Source: Clostridium zeae (GTDB lineage Bacteria; Bacillota; Clostridia; Clostridiales; Clostridiaceae). From it: a stretch of 64,000 bases of DNA. The stretch's first letter is position 1. The number at the start of each line of letters is the position of its first letter. Shown piece by piece: positions 9,103 to 17,948 of this stretch. The notes under the pieces were generated by a model that searched no databases, had not been told where the DNA came from, and saw nothing but the letters and a program-made list of their open reading frames with translations. The position numbers and the translations under genes are program-made. The stretch lies in NCBI RefSeq assembly GCF_017312485.1, contig NZ_BMBA01000001.1, positions 1,068,396 through 1,132,395 on the forward strand, given 5' to 3'.

Positions 9103-9765
9103 TTATATTCTCTTACCAAAAATCCCCTCACCTATCCTAACAAGAGTGGCTCCTTCTTCTATTGCAATTTCATAGTCATGAGTCATTCCCATAGATAGTA
9201 TTTCCATAGTTACATTTTGGTATTTCTGTTTCTTAATATTTTCAAAAATATTTTTTGTTCTTTTAAAATAATATCGGTTACTTTCTTCATTACCTTTAGG
9301 AATAATAACCATTATTCCTTTAATTTTTACATAATTACATCTTTCTACCTCATTTAATACCTCATGTAGCTGTTCTTCGTAAAAACCATATTTGGTATCT
9401 TCCTTGCCGATATTAATTTGCATAAGTGTATTTATCTGCATTTGGTTCTTAGAGCATTGTTTTTCAAGCTCCTTAAGAAGTTTTGTGCTGTCTAAAGAAT
9501 GAATAAGATAAGCCTTATCAATTATATACTTTACCTTATTGGTCTGCAGATGTCCTATAAAGTGCCATCTTACGTCCTTATGAAAAAGTTCAAATTTTTC
9601 TACTAGTTCTTGAACTTTATTTTCACCAAAGTCCCTAATCCCTGCCGTGTAAGCTTCCTCCAGAAGCTCAATAGGCTTAGTCTTGGAAACAGCAACTAAA
9701 GTCACATCTTCCGGCATAGATTCTTTTATCTGCTCTATATTCTTTTTTATACTCAAAATAATCAT
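9103..9765 (-). CDS. ylmE: YggS/YlmE-family PLP-binding homeostasis protein
   Basis: About 220 residues of the YggS/PROSC family, a PLP-carrying single-domain TIM barrel related to alanine racemase that buffers vitamin B6 pools. VAVSKTKP near the N terminus contains the PLP lysine, followed by FGENKVQEL, WHFIGHLQTNK, LMQINIGKEDTKYGF, and SMGMTHDYEIAIEEG with the phosphate-binding end. The ATG at 9765 lies only one base after a GTGGAGG ribosome site; the TTG at 9756 (protein MSIKKNIEQ) has a more normal 10-base spacing and may be the real start. It heads the ylmE-sepF-yggT-ylmH-divIVA cluster. Confidence 0.9.
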   Translation of the reverse strand: MIILSIKKNIEQIKESMPEDVTLVAVSKTKPIELLEEAYTAGIRDFGENKVQELVEKFELFHKDVRWHFIGHLQTNKVKYIIDKAYLIHSLDSTKLLKELEKQCSKNQMQINTLMQINIGKEDTKYGFYEEQLHEVLNEVERCNYVKIKGIMVIIPKGNEESNRYYFKRTKNIFENIKKQKYQNVTMEILSMGMTHDYEIAIEEGATLVRIGEGIFGKRI

Positions 9766-9835
9766 GCCTCCACTTCTTTAAAATATATATTCTTCATAAA
9801 CTTAAAAAATCCTTCAAAATATTTAAATCTTACAC

Positions 9836-10576
9836 CTATTTTGTTTTAGATGTAAGATTATCAAAATTCGTATCTCCTAGATAAGGAACTATATTTATAT
9901 TATCTTTCTTCTCTATAGATATTTCAACTCCCCTATTCATTAGGGATCTTATGAAACCATCATCTCGTTTTAATATACCATCAAGAGTGTCCGGATCTCC
10001 GATAGCATACACTTCAAAAGAAGGCCCAGGTATCTGTACTCCATTAATATTTAAAAAAGCCCAGTTACACAAAATTGCTGTGTTTGGAAGAACTCTCTGT
10101 CCTCCAATAGATATTGCCTCTGCACCAGCAACTCTCAGCTCATTTACAACTCTTATCATATCATCATCATGTATAGTTCGTAGCAGTATAAGTTGAGTAT
10201 TTTCCTCTTCATATCCTTCAGTTGTACCAATTGTACCATCTCTTAAGGTTATCTTTACACCTTTACCTTTTACTCCACTAAATCCCACTTCCATTTTATT
10301 ACTATTGGATTCATCATTAATGTCCTGAGTTATTTTTTCACTCTTAGTATCATCATATTTATATTTATTCATCTTTTCAATCATTTTAGAATTAGAATCT
10401 CTAAGATTAGACACTTCTCCATATAACTTATTTTTCTGGTTATATGCATCTTGGTACTGTTTAGCACTCATTTGAAAACTTCTAGTGGTCCCTTTTAAAT
10501 TTATATTGAGAGCGATAAGAATCCCTATTATAATTGAAGCTATAAAAACAAATATTGATGCTTCGTTATTTCTCAT
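9836..10576 (-). CDS. DUF881 (YlxW-like) membrane-anchored protein, copy 1
   Basis: 246 residues: a short cytoplasmic N terminus, one transmembrane helix (about 8-27), a coiled coil (about 35-75), then the DUF881 domain with GVKGKGVKITLRDG, VNELRVAGAEAISIGGQRV and PGPSFEVYAIGDPDTLDGIL. YlxW-type proteins sit beside ftsQ/divIB in Firmicutes and are suspected division accessory proteins; no activity is known. It is paralogous to the DUF881 gene at 10941-11654, the two flanking sbp. Confidence 0.85.
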   Translation of the reverse strand: MRNNEASIFVFIASIIIGILIALNINLKGTTRSFQMSAKQYQDAYNQKNKLYGEVSNLRDSNSKMIEKMNKYKYDDTKSEKITQDINDESNSNKMEVGFSGVKGKGVKITLRDGTIGTTEGYEEENTQLILLRTIHDDDMIRVVNELRVAGAEAISIGGQRVLPNTAILCNWAFLNINGVQIPGPSFEVYAIGDPDTLDGILKRDDGFIRSLMNRGVEISIEKKDNINIVPYLGDTNFDNLTSKTK

Positions 10577-10588
10577 ATATACACCCCT

Positions 10589-10927
10589 CTATCGGGATCT
10601 TGCTTTCTCGATCAAAAGCCTTCTCACTATAGCAAAATTATCAAAAATTCTTCCACCAAAAACTATTACTGCAGCTATGTAAATAGGAATTCCAAGTTTA
10701 TCTCCTAAATAAGCTAAAGCTACCGCAAGTGCAGCATTTCCAAAGAAACCTGAAATAAAAATATCCGCTTGAAAATTCTTTGATAAACTAGCTCTAATGG
10801 CTCCAAAAACAGAATCTAAACAAGCTAGTATAGCAACTGACATATATGGCGAAAATTTTTCTGGTATATCCACCTTCCAAATAATTCCCACTATAATTCC
10901 AATCAAAAGTCCTATGAATGCTATCAT
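10589..10927 (-). CDS. sbp: Small basic protein Sbp (DUF1290)
   Basis: 112 residues, membrane-embedded, with about three hydrophobic segments (MIAFIGLLIGIIVGIIW; PYMSVAILACLDSVFGAIRA; FFGNAALAVALAYLGDKLG/IYIAAVIVFG) and a basic C terminus (RRLLIEKARSR). The AACLDSVFGAIRA-like block is diagnostic of DUF1290/YlxX. The gene is conserved next to divIB and ylxW in Firmicutes; function unknown. The gaps to the DUF881 genes on both sides are 12-13 bases, so the three are one operon. Confidence 0.88.
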   Translation of the reverse strand: MIAFIGLLIGIIVGIIWKVDIPEKFSPYMSVAILACLDSVFGAIRASLSKNFQADIFISGFFGNAALAVALAYLGDKLGIPIYIAAVIVFGGRIFDNFAIVRRLLIEKARSR

Positions 10928-10940
10928 TTAATAATCACTC

Positions 10941-11654
10941 CTACTGTACAGGTTTAATAAAATCGTTATGAATAACTTGAGATGATTTAGGTATAACTAC
11001 CTCATTACTTTTCTCTATTTTTCTTTCATAATTGGATAGAACACCGTAATCTAAAGCGCCTTGAAAAGTTAATCCTGCGTCTAGTTTTGCTTTATCACCT
11101 ATTGCTTTTATCACTATTTTATCACTTGGTGATATTCTTTCATTTGAGCCAATCCAAATATAATTACTTGCATTTTTTATACCTGTCTGAGAGGTAACTC
11201 TTTTCTCGTTTATAGATATCGCTTCTGCACCAGAAAAATTTAAAATATTAACTATATGAATAAGTTCGTTTTCAGATATATAATCTGCATTATTGCTAGA
11301 AAAAATCGAGGACTTTGGTGTAAGATAAAAAATCACACCTTGACCTTTTACATCAACAGTACCTAGTATCATTCTAGTTTTGTCTAACTGTTGCTTTACT
11401 TCTGTATTTACATCTCCTTTTTTAGCTGCTGACTCTTCTATTTTCTTCAAATCTTCAGTCAAAGAGTTATTCTGCTTTACAAGTTCATCTTTTTCTTTCT
11501 TAAGAGCATCTATTTCAGCTGTGATATCTGTTTTATCTACATTATCTTTAACGGCGCTTTCTTTATTATTTATCAATTTAAATTGATATGCCAATAAAAA
11601 TCCTAACAATGCACATACAATAGCAACAACTATTTGCGAAGTTACCTTTTTCAT
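10941..11654 (-). CDS. DUF881 (YlxW-like) membrane-anchored protein, copy 2
   Basis: 237 residues with an N-terminal transmembrane helix (about 7-25), a strongly heptad coiled coil (about 43-82) and a DUF881 domain with VDVKGQGVIFYLTP, IVNILNFSGAEAISINEKRV and PSDKIVIKAIGDKAKLDAGL. It shares the GAEAISI and AIGD landmarks with copy 1 but is otherwise diverged, so the pair is an old duplication. It starts 12 bases after ftsQ and is cotranscribed with it. Confidence 0.85.
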   Translation of the reverse strand: MKKVTSQIVVAIVCALLGFLLAYQFKLINNKESAVKDNVDKTDITAEIDALKKEKDELVKQNNSLTEDLKKIEESAAKKGDVNTEVKQQLDKTRMILGTVDVKGQGVIFYLTPKSSIFSSNNADYISENELIHIVNILNFSGAEAISINEKRVTSQTGIKNASNYIWIGSNERISPSDKIVIKAIGDKAKLDAGLTFQGALDYGVLSNYERKIEKSNEVVIPKSSQVIHNDFIKPVQ

Positions 11655-11666
11655 CGTACTTCCTCC

Positions 11667-12416
11667 TTATTCTTTTTTTATAACTGGATCTCCATCAAAA
11701 CTAACATCTATGTAACCTTTAGTAATTCCTAAACTACTATCTTTTAATATTTTTATGCAATTGTTAAGTTTAGTCTCAAGATTTTCATCATTACCTAACA
11801 ACAACTTTACGTCACCTACTAAAATATTTAATGAGGTGCTATTTTCTAAATTTACTAAATTGAACTTTACATCGCTCTTATTCTCTTCTAGTAGTTTGCC
11901 TATATTGTTCGCAATTCTTTTTATTTTCTCATCACTTGTCAAATATGACCCTACTTCAGTAGAAGTTGGAGAAACCCCTGTAAGCTCAGTAAGATTTAAT
12001 CCATCTATACTAGCCCTTTTTTCTAGAATTTTCAGTTCAAAATTTAGTACATATATTTCATCAGAACTCTTTACAAAAAATACAGCCTTTCTTTCTATCA
12101 CATTTATAATGATTCCATTAGGAAATATTCTTTTTAGATTAACTTGCTCTATATAAGGATTTTCTGTAATTTTATTACTAACATCCTTTTGATTTATATA
12201 AAAAATATTTTTTCCAAATAACTCTGATCTATCTACAATTTCTTTACTATCTATTATCTTATTATTTTCAACTTTGATATCAGCAATATTAAAAAATGGA
12301 GCCTTTAACAATATAAGAATAGTTATAGAAAAGAAGAAAACAAAAAATAAAACCATTTTTTTTCTAACTTTTTTCTTTTTGTGTTTTTTTATATATTCAT
12401 TTATTTCATTATTCAT
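11667..12416 (-). CDS. ftsQ: FtsQ/DivIB cell division protein
   Basis: 249 residues, bitopic: a very basic cytoplasmic tail (KKHKKKKVRKK), one transmembrane helix (about 22-39), a POTRA domain (about 44-112, starting FNIADIKVENNKIIDSKEI) and the FtsQ/DivIB beta domain. It belongs to the FtsQLB complex that regulates septal peptidoglycan synthesis by FtsW and its PBP. The start has an AAGAAGG ribosome site. It is separated from ftsW by about 390 bases with a terminator and repeat, so it must have its own promoter in 12417-12590. Confidence 0.88.
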   Translation of the reverse strand: MNNEINEYIKKHKKKKVRKKMVLFFVFFFSITILILLKAPFFNIADIKVENNKIIDSKEIVDRSELFGKNIFYINQKDVSNKITENPYIEQVNLKRIFPNGIIINVIERKAVFFVKSSDEIYVLNFELKILEKRASIDGLNLTELTGVSPTSTEVGSYLTSDEKIKRIANNIGKLLEENKSDVKFNLVNLENSTSLNILVGDVKLLLGNDENLETKLNNCIKILKDSSLGITKGYIDVSFDGDPVIKKE

Positions 12417-12592
12417 ACGATACCTTCTTAACTTTTGATATAATTACTAAAATTATGGTTATATTACAATTTATATAATAACATTATATCTATGTTTTTT
12501 CATTACAAAATTATTAAAAGATATTGTTTATTATGTAAATATATTACTCTCAATTATTTAGACTAAAAATAAACTTTTTTATATTATCGTGT

Positions 12593-12624
12593 ATTTTTTT
12601 GATATATTAATATATCAAAAAAAT
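12593..12624. repeat. Perfect 32-bp palindrome
   Basis: ATTTTTTTGATATATT is followed immediately by its exact reverse complement AATATATCAAAAAAAT. It lies in the presumed 5' region of ftsQ. It could be an operator, a cruciform site or a weak bidirectional terminator. Confidence 0.75.
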
Positions 12625-12638
12625 AAATATATCAAAAC

Positions 12639-12667
12639 AAAAAGCTGGCCGTTCATAGGCTCAGCTA
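12639..12667 (-). terminator. Terminator of the mraZ-to-ftsW transcript
   Basis: On the minus strand GCTGAGCC and GGCCAGC pair with one bulge around a short loop, followed by TTTTTG. It is placed 140 bases downstream of the ftsW stop. Confidence 0.55.
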
Positions 12668-12703
12668 TTCTATTTTATATTATTCAATTTAATTTGTCTA
12701 TTA

Positions 12704-12800
12704 TAGATATGCCACTTCATAATAAATTTATATTTTCAAATTCTCTCACAAAGAACCGTGAGAGTTTTGAAAATAGTTTTATGTTTGAATTGACACATCT
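12704..12800 (+). repeat. Copy of the 97-bp palindromic repeat
   Basis: TAGATATGCCACTTCATAAT begins the element. TTTTCAAATTCTCTCAC and GTGAGAGTTTTGAAAA form the central hairpin, and TGACACATCT ends it. Similar copies are at 8541, 36291 and 59981. Confidence 0.85.
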
Positions 12801-12808
12801 CAATAAAT

Positions 12809-13927
12809 TTATATCAATCTCTTTTTCTCTACTTGTCTCGATATATTGAGAAGGACTCCCATGGCGGCCATGTTAATGACCAGAGAACTTCCCCCGTAGC
12901 TTATAAACGGTAATGGCACCCCTGTAACAGGCATTGATCCAGTTACAACGGCTATATTAATAATAGCTTGAACCGCAACTATGGATGTTATCCCTGTAGC
13001 TAACAAGGTTCCAAAGGCATCTTTAGCACTCATAGCAATTCTAATTCCTCTAAAAACAAAGATAATGAATAGAATTATTATTAATGCACAGCCTATAAGT
13101 CCTAACTCTTCTCCTATTATAGCAAATATAAAGTCATTATGTGGTTCTGGCATATACAAAGTCTTTTGTCTTGATTGTCCTATCCCAAGTCCAGTAACTC
13201 CTCCTGCACCAAGTGCATAGAAAGATTGAATTAGCTGGTAACCATCACCAGCAGGATCCTGCCATGGATTCAAGAAGTTTAGAAGTCTTCTTTTTCTATA
13301 ATCTTCACTAAATATAAAGAAGGTTGCTGCCGCAAACATAGCTGGCACTACTCCAAATCCAAGAGTAGTAGATTTAGCACCTGCTACAAACATTACTATA
13401 AGTGTAACTATCATTATTACAGATGCAATACTTAGGTTTTTCTCTAAAAGAATCATTCCTGCAAAGAATCCTGATACTATTAAATAAGGCAAAACCCCTT
13501 CTTTGAAGGTTTTCATCTTTTCTCCTTTTTTCTCCATGCTGGTAGCCATAAACAGAACAACAACATACTTAACCAACTCCGACGGCTGAAACTGCCCTAG
13601 TGGCCCTAGTTGTATCCATCTTTTCGCACCATTAACATCTTTTGAGAAAAGAACTGCTACTAGCAAAGGTATTGATATAATCATCATTATTCTTGTATAC
13701 TTCTTAATCTTATGATAATCAACAGACATCATAAAAAACATAACTGCCACGCCTAGAACAGACCACTGTAGCTGTTTCTTTAAAAAGAACATACTATCAT
13801 TATTCTTATACATTGCGTAGTATGAACTAGCACTATATACCATTACTACACCAATAGCCAACAGGAAGAAAATCGTATAAAACATTACATAATCGATTTG
13901 TCCCATTTTAGGCTTGTTTTTTTTCAT
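12809..13927 (-). CDS. ftsW: FtsW/SpoVE-family SEDS peptidoglycan polymerase
   Basis: 372 residues with about ten transmembrane segments of the SEDS family, which polymerises lipid II into glycan together with a class B PBP. Signatures visible are FQPSELVKYVVVLFMA (around 110-125, with the conserved P-S-E), GYQLIQSFYALGAGG, GLGIGQSRQKTLYMPEPHNDFIFAIIGEELG, and PVTGVPLPFISYGGSS near the C terminus. In this locus it could serve vegetative division (FtsW) or spore cortex (SpoVE); its neighbour SpoVD makes the SpoVE role possible. It follows mraY with a 20-base gap. Confidence 0.9.
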   Translation of the reverse strand: MKKNKPKMGQIDYVMFYTIFFLLAIGVVMVYSASSYYAMYKNNDSMFFLKKQLQWSVLGVAVMFFMMSVDYHKIKKYTRIMMIISIPLLVAVLFSKDVNGAKRWIQLGPLGQFQPSELVKYVVVLFMATSMEKKGEKMKTFKEGVLPYLIVSGFFAGMILLEKNLSIASVIMIVTLIVMFVAGAKSTTLGFGVVPAMFAAATFFIFSEDYRKRRLLNFLNPWQDPAGDGYQLIQSFYALGAGGVTGLGIGQSRQKTLYMPEPHNDFIFAIIGEELGLIGCALIIILFIIFVFRGIRIAMSAKDAFGTLLATGITSIVAVQAIINIAVVTGSMPVTGVPLPFISYGGSSLVINMAAMGVLLNISRQVEKKRLI

Positions 13928-13947
13928 TCAAATTCCTCCTATAATTA

Positions 13948-14910
13948 CTACAAAGACAAAAAGGCAATAAGACAAAGTAAAAGGGTACAAATTGAGAATA
14001 CCGAAACAATCTTTGTTTCACTCCATCCCAACTGCTCAAAGTGATGATGGATCGGTGCCATCTTAAATACTCTTTTTCCAGTAAGCTTAAAAGAGGCTAC
14101 TTGGATTATAACCGAAAGGGTTTCTAAAACATAAATTCCCCCAACAATTATTATAACAAGTTCCATTTTAAGCATCATAGCTATAGCAGCTACAGCTCCT
14201 CCTAGCGCAAGTGAGCCTGTATCTCCCATAAATATTCTAGCCGGAAATGCATTAAATCTTAAAAATCCTAGTAAAGCTCCAGCTAGCGCAACACAAAATA
14301 TAGAAAGTCTATAATGTCCCATATTTAAGCTTAGGATAGATAGGAAAGTCATTACTAATATAGTTATTGAAGTTGCTAGTCCATCCAATCCATCTGTAAG
14401 ATTTACTGCATTAGTTGTTGCTGCAAAATAGATTATTATAAAAGGTATAAATAACCATCCCATTTCCCATTGTTGTCTAGAAAATGGTACATTTATTGAA
14501 GTTCCTATGCTTACATATGCATAATAAGCTAATGCTCCAGAAACTATAAGAAGTAGCACCATCTTCTGCCATGCTCTTAAGCCCAAGTTATTCCTATGAA
14601 TAATCTTCAATAGGTCATCCAAAAATCCTACAAACCCAAAGGCTATAAATGCATATAACACTACCATAGACTCATCAGTGAAACTAGGAATCATGACAAG
14701 CATGGTAATTAATGTGGCTAATATAAATATTATTCCTCCAATTGTTGGTGTTCCTGCCTTTTTCAAATGACTTCTTGGACCATCTTCTCTTATGTTTTGT
14801 CCAAATTTAAGCCTATGTAAAAGAGGTATTATAACTGGACCAATTATTGATGCCACAATAAAACTTATTAAAATTGATATTATTAACGCTGTATTAGCTA
14901 AATTCCCCAT
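13948..14910 (-). CDS. mraY: MraY, phospho-MurNAc-pentapeptide transferase
   Basis: 320 residues and about ten membrane helices, the usual size. MraY transfers phospho-MurNAc-pentapeptide from UDP to undecaprenyl phosphate, making lipid I. Catalytic and signature motifs are D98-D99 in [18 protein letters not shown] at 167-177, FMGDTGSL at 227-234 and HHHFE at 288-292. The ATG at 14910 is the only possible in-frame start (an in-frame TAG lies upstream). Its ribosome site GGAGGTGAG is 24 bases away, with an 8-bp hairpin exactly filling the gap (see the separate entry). It lies between murF and ftsW; murD and murG are not here. Confidence 0.95.
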   Translation of the reverse strand: MGNLANTALIISILISFIVASIIGPVIIPLLHRLKFGQNIREDGPRSHLKKAGTPTIGGIIFILATLITMLVMIPSFTDESMVVLYAFIAFGFVGFLDDLLKIIHRNNLGLRAWQKMVLLLIVSGALAYYAYVSIGTSINVPFSRQQWEMGWLFIPFIIIYFAATTNAVNLTDGLDGLATSITILVMTFLSILSLNMGHYRLSIFCVALAGALLGFLRFNAFPARIFMGDTGSLALGGAVAAIAMMLKMELVIIIVGGIYVLETLSVIIQVASFKLTGKRVFKMAPIHHHFEQLGWSETKIVSVFSICTLLLCLIAFLSL

Positions 14911-14915
14911 ATATT

Positions 14916-14943
14916 GCCGTCTATACTAGACAGCTCACCTCCT
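14916..14943 (-). promoter_or_regulatory. Shine-Dalgarno, hairpin, AUG arrangement before mraY
   Basis: On the minus strand GGAGGTGAG (14935-14943) is followed by GCTGTCTA, loop GTA, TAGACGGC (14934-14916), an 8-bp stem with one G-U pair, then AATAT and the ATG. Folding the stem brings the ribosome site to an effective five to six bases from the start codon. Confidence 0.65.
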
Positions 14944-14946
14944 TGG

Positions 14947-16311
14947 TTATAGATTCATTTTTTTAAGCTCGTTGACTATTTCTTCAAACTTCATACTTCT
15001 TGATGCTTTAACAAGAACAACATCTCTTTCTTTTATTAGTTCTCCCAACGTTTTAATTAACTGTTCTTTTGATTGAAAAACAATACACCCTTCATCTGAA
15101 AAGCCAGTTTTAAAACCTTCTGAGTAATCACCGCAACATAATAATAAATCTATACCATTATTCTTTGCATAAACTCCAGTATCGATATGCGCATTTAGTG
15201 ATTCATCACCAAGTTCTCTCATGGTTCCAAGTATAGCAACTTTCCTACATCCATCTATGTTTTTCATAACTTCTATTGCAGCTTTCATGGATGACGGACT
15301 TGCATTATAGCAATCATTAACAATTGTAATTTTATTGGTTTCAATTATCTCCAACCTCATGGAAGTTGATTGTATATTTCTTAATCCATTATTCATTTCA
15401 TCCAATGATAAGCCAATCAAGTTTCCTGCTGCAATACAAAGCAGGCAATTTTGCACGCTGTGTTTTCCAAGCATCGGTAACTCAAAAGAACCTTTTTGTC
15501 CTTGAAGGTTTACTTCGAATTCACTATGATCTTTTAATAATACTACATTTTCAGCAGTGATGTTATTCGAATCATCTAGACCTGTTTTAATAATTTTGTA
15601 GTAATTACTAGCAACACCATCTAGAAGATCATCATCTCCATTAATAATTAAAGTATTTCCTTCATTGAAATAATCAACTATTTCCATCTTTGCTTTTAAA
15701 ATATTTTCTCTAGTCTTGAGGTTTTCTATATGTGATAATCCTATATTAGTTATTATTGCAATGTCTGGTCTCGCTATATCAGCAAGAAGGTGAATTTCAT
15801 TTAAATTACTCATTCCCATCTCTAACACTGCAATATCAAAAGTTCTATCAAGTTCAAGTATCATAAGTGGCAAGCCTATATCATTGTTAAAATTGCCTTT
15901 AGTCTTAAATACAGTGTACTTTTCTCCTAATATGGCTGCTAAGATATCTTTACTTGATGTCTTACCATTTGAGCCTGTAATGCCTATAACCTTTAACCCT
16001 AATTTTTCTCTATAGTACTTAGCAAGTTTTTGAAGAGCCTTTTTCGAATCTTCTACTTTTATAACATTCGCTTCGTAGCCTAAAAATTCTTCTTTATTTT
16101 CATCTACTATACAAATACTTGCGCCTTTATCAATTGCTTCTTTTATATAATTATTACCATTAAAATTCTCGCCTCTAAGTGCAAAGAATATACTATCTTT
16201 TTCAATTTTTCTTGTATCTGTACTAACTTTTTCAAAATGTTCATTTTTATTTGTTGTGATAAAATTACCATCTACAGCTTTTACGATCTCATCTAAGGTT
16301 AAGTCTAACAT
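14947..16311 (-). CDS. murF: MurF, UDP-MurNAc-tripeptide-D-Ala-D-Ala ligase
   Basis: 454 residues. MurF adds D-Ala-D-Ala to UDP-MurNAc-tripeptide, the last cytoplasmic step of the nucleotide precursor. The N-terminal UDP-binding domain carries STDTRKIEKDSIFFALRGE; the ATP-binding loop GSNGKTSS is at 113-120; NDCYNASPSS follows at about 325 and AILGTMRELG in the C-terminal Rossmann domain. It overlaps murE by seven bases, with its TTAGGAG ribosome site inside murE, so the two are tightly coupled. Confidence 0.94.
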   Translation of the reverse strand: MLDLTLDEIVKAVDGNFITTNKNEHFEKVSTDTRKIEKDSIFFALRGENFNGNNYIKEAIDKGASICIVDENKEEFLGYEANVIKVEDSKKALQKLAKYYREKLGLKVIGITGSNGKTSSKDILAAILGEKYTVFKTKGNFNNDIGLPLMILELDRTFDIAVLEMGMSNLNEIHLLADIARPDIAIITNIGLSHIENLKTRENILKAKMEIVDYFNEGNTLIINGDDDLLDGVASNYYKIIKTGLDDSNNITAENVVLLKDHSEFEVNLQGQKGSFELPMLGKHSVQNCLLCIAAGNLIGLSLDEMNNGLRNIQSTSMRLEIIETNKITIVNDCYNASPSSMKAAIEVMKNIDGCRKVAILGTMRELGDESLNAHIDTGVYAKNNGIDLLLCCGDYSEGFKTGFSDEGCIVFQSKEQLIKTLGELIKERDVVLVKASRSMKFEEIVNELKKMNL

Positions 16312-17777
16312 TTTTTCACTCCTAATTGCTCTAATATTTCTACCACTACTTCCCTTTCATCAAAATGAATGGTTTTATCTTTTAAAATTTGATAATTTTC
16401 GTGTCCTTTTCCTGCAATTACTATTACATCTCCTGACTTACCAATCTCAAGCGCAGTTTTAATAGCTTCTCTCCTATTTTCAACAATTTTATAACTATTG
16501 GTATTCAAACCTTCTATAATGTCATTTATTATTGACATAGGTTCCTCACTTCTAGGATTATCAGAAGTAACAATAGCTATATCGCTTAGCTCTGTGCCAA
16601 GCTTTCCCATCATAGGTCTTTTAACTTTATCTCTATCTCCACCACATCCAAATACAGATATTAGTCTATTAGTAGTAAACTCTCTAGCGGTTTTAAGTAT
16701 ATTCTCTAACCCATCTGGAGTATGAGCGTAATCAATTATTACTTCATATGGAATATCGTATTCAATAGCTGTTCTCTCACATCTTCCTGGAACAACCGCC
16801 TTATTTAGGCCTTTAACTATTGATTTCATTTCGATACCTAAGTGCATAGCTAAAGTTATTACTGAAAGTGCATTATAAACATTATATAAACCAGGCATCT
16901 GAAGATTAAATTCATATTCTTTGTTATCTAAAGTTACATTGAACTTGACACCTTTTGATGAGTTAACAATATCCCTAGCTTTTATATCAGTATTTTCATT
17001 AATACCGTAAGTAAATACATCTGTTTTTATATTTTTACTTTTCAAATCTGCAATTATATTTTTCCCATAATCGTCATCTAAATTTATTACAGCCTTATCT
17101 GTCCTCTCAAACAGTTTAAATTTAGCATTATAATAATTTTCAAATGTCTTATGAAAATCCAGATGATCTCTTGTTAAATTTGAAAATATTGCGCCTACAA
17201 ACCTTATTCCGTATACTCTATCAAGTTCTAACGCATGTGAAGAAACCTCCATAACACAATACTCAACCTTCTCTTGAACCATTTCATTAAAAAGTTCTTG
17301 AAGTTCTAAAGATTCAGGAGTAGTTCTTTCTGTCTTAATAACTCTATCTCCGATGTAGTTCGCTATAGTTCCTATTAATCCAACTTTATAACCACTATCC
17401 TCAAGAATCTTTTTTGTCATAAAAGCAGAGGTTGTCTTACCATTTGTTCCAGTTATGCCTATCACTTTCAGCTTTTCTGTAGGTCTTTCATAATAATTTG
17501 AAGCTATCAATGCCATCGTCTTTCTTGTATCTTTTACCTTAAGTACAGTAATGTCTTCACTAATACTTAGATCATCCATACAAAATACTACCTTAGCTCC
17601 ATTTTTTACAGCACTATTTGCAAACTTATGACCATCACTTGCAAAACCTTTAATGCAGAAGAAAATATCTCCATCTTCAGTTTTCCTATTATCATAGGTA
17701 ATCTTATTTACATTTTGATCCAAACTTCCTTTTATAAGTTCAAATTCTATTTCATTTAATAAGTTTCTTAGAAGCAT
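16305..17777 (-). CDS. murE: MurE, UDP-MurNAc-L-Ala-D-Glu:meso-DAP ligase
   Basis: 490 residues. MurE adds the third stem-peptide residue. The P-loop GTNGKTT is at 110-116 and the TTPESLELQ substrate motif at 151-159. The amino-acid selectivity motif is DNPR at 405-408, the form found in meso-diaminopimelate ligases, so this organism should have a DAP-type wall. The start has an AAGGAGATGAG ribosome site. It overlaps murF; spoVD lies upstream beyond a terminator at 17921-17947. Confidence 0.95.
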   Translation of the reverse strand: MLLRNLLNEIEFELIKGSLDQNVNKITYDNRKTEDGDIFFCIKGFASDGHKFANSAVKNGAKVVFCMDDLSISEDITVLKVKDTRKTMALIASNYYERPTEKLKVIGITGTNGKTTSAFMTKKILEDSGYKVGLIGTIANYIGDRVIKTERTTPESLELQELFNEMVQEKVEYCVMEVSSHALELDRVYGIRFVGAIFSNLTRDHLDFHKTFENYYNAKFKLFERTDKAVINLDDDYGKNIIADLKSKNIKTDVFTYGINENTDIKARDIVNSSKGVKFNVTLDNKEYEFNLQMPGLYNVYNALSVITLAMHLGIEMKSIVKGLNKAVVPGRCERTAIEYDIPYEVIIDYAHTPDGLENILKTAREFTTNRLISVFGCGGDRDKVKRPMMGKLGTELSDIAIVTSDNPRSEEPMSIINDIIEGLNTNSYKIVENRREAIKTALEIGKSGDVIVIAGKGHENYQILKDKTIHFDEREVVVEILEQLGVKKC

Positions 17778-17920
17778 TGTCCACTCATCTCCTTAAATAA
17801 TATGCTATTAAATCCTCCTAAATGATATATAGATATACATTCTGATAACTAAGTACCAAATATTAATTAATATTCATTAAATGCTGCTTTTATAAATATT
17901 GCGGCAATATAACAAAATAC

Positions 17921-17947
17921 TAGCATGTGGCTAGAAGCCACATGCTA
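17921..17947 (-). terminator. Terminator after spoVD
   Basis: TAGCATGTGGCT and AGCCACATGCTA form a perfect 12-bp stem with a 3-base loop, followed on the minus strand by a T-containing stretch (GTATTTTGTT). It lies at the spoVD stop, between spoVD and murE, and may be read through or may isolate the mraZ-spoVD transcript. Confidence 0.75.
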
Positions 17948-17948
17948 A

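Larger units (their letters stand above)
12417..12808. other. Gene-free stretch between ftsW and ftsQ
   Basis: Very AT-rich. Contains a perfect 32-bp palindrome (12593-12624), a terminator-like stem for ftsW (12639-12667) and a copy of the 97-bp repeat (12704-12800). No coding signal is convincing on either strand. Confidence 0.6.

Noticed and set aside
12589-12849. 86-codon plus-strand frame between ftsW and ftsQ
   Set aside because: It runs across the palindrome, the ftsW terminator and a repeat copy; no homology and no ribosome site.
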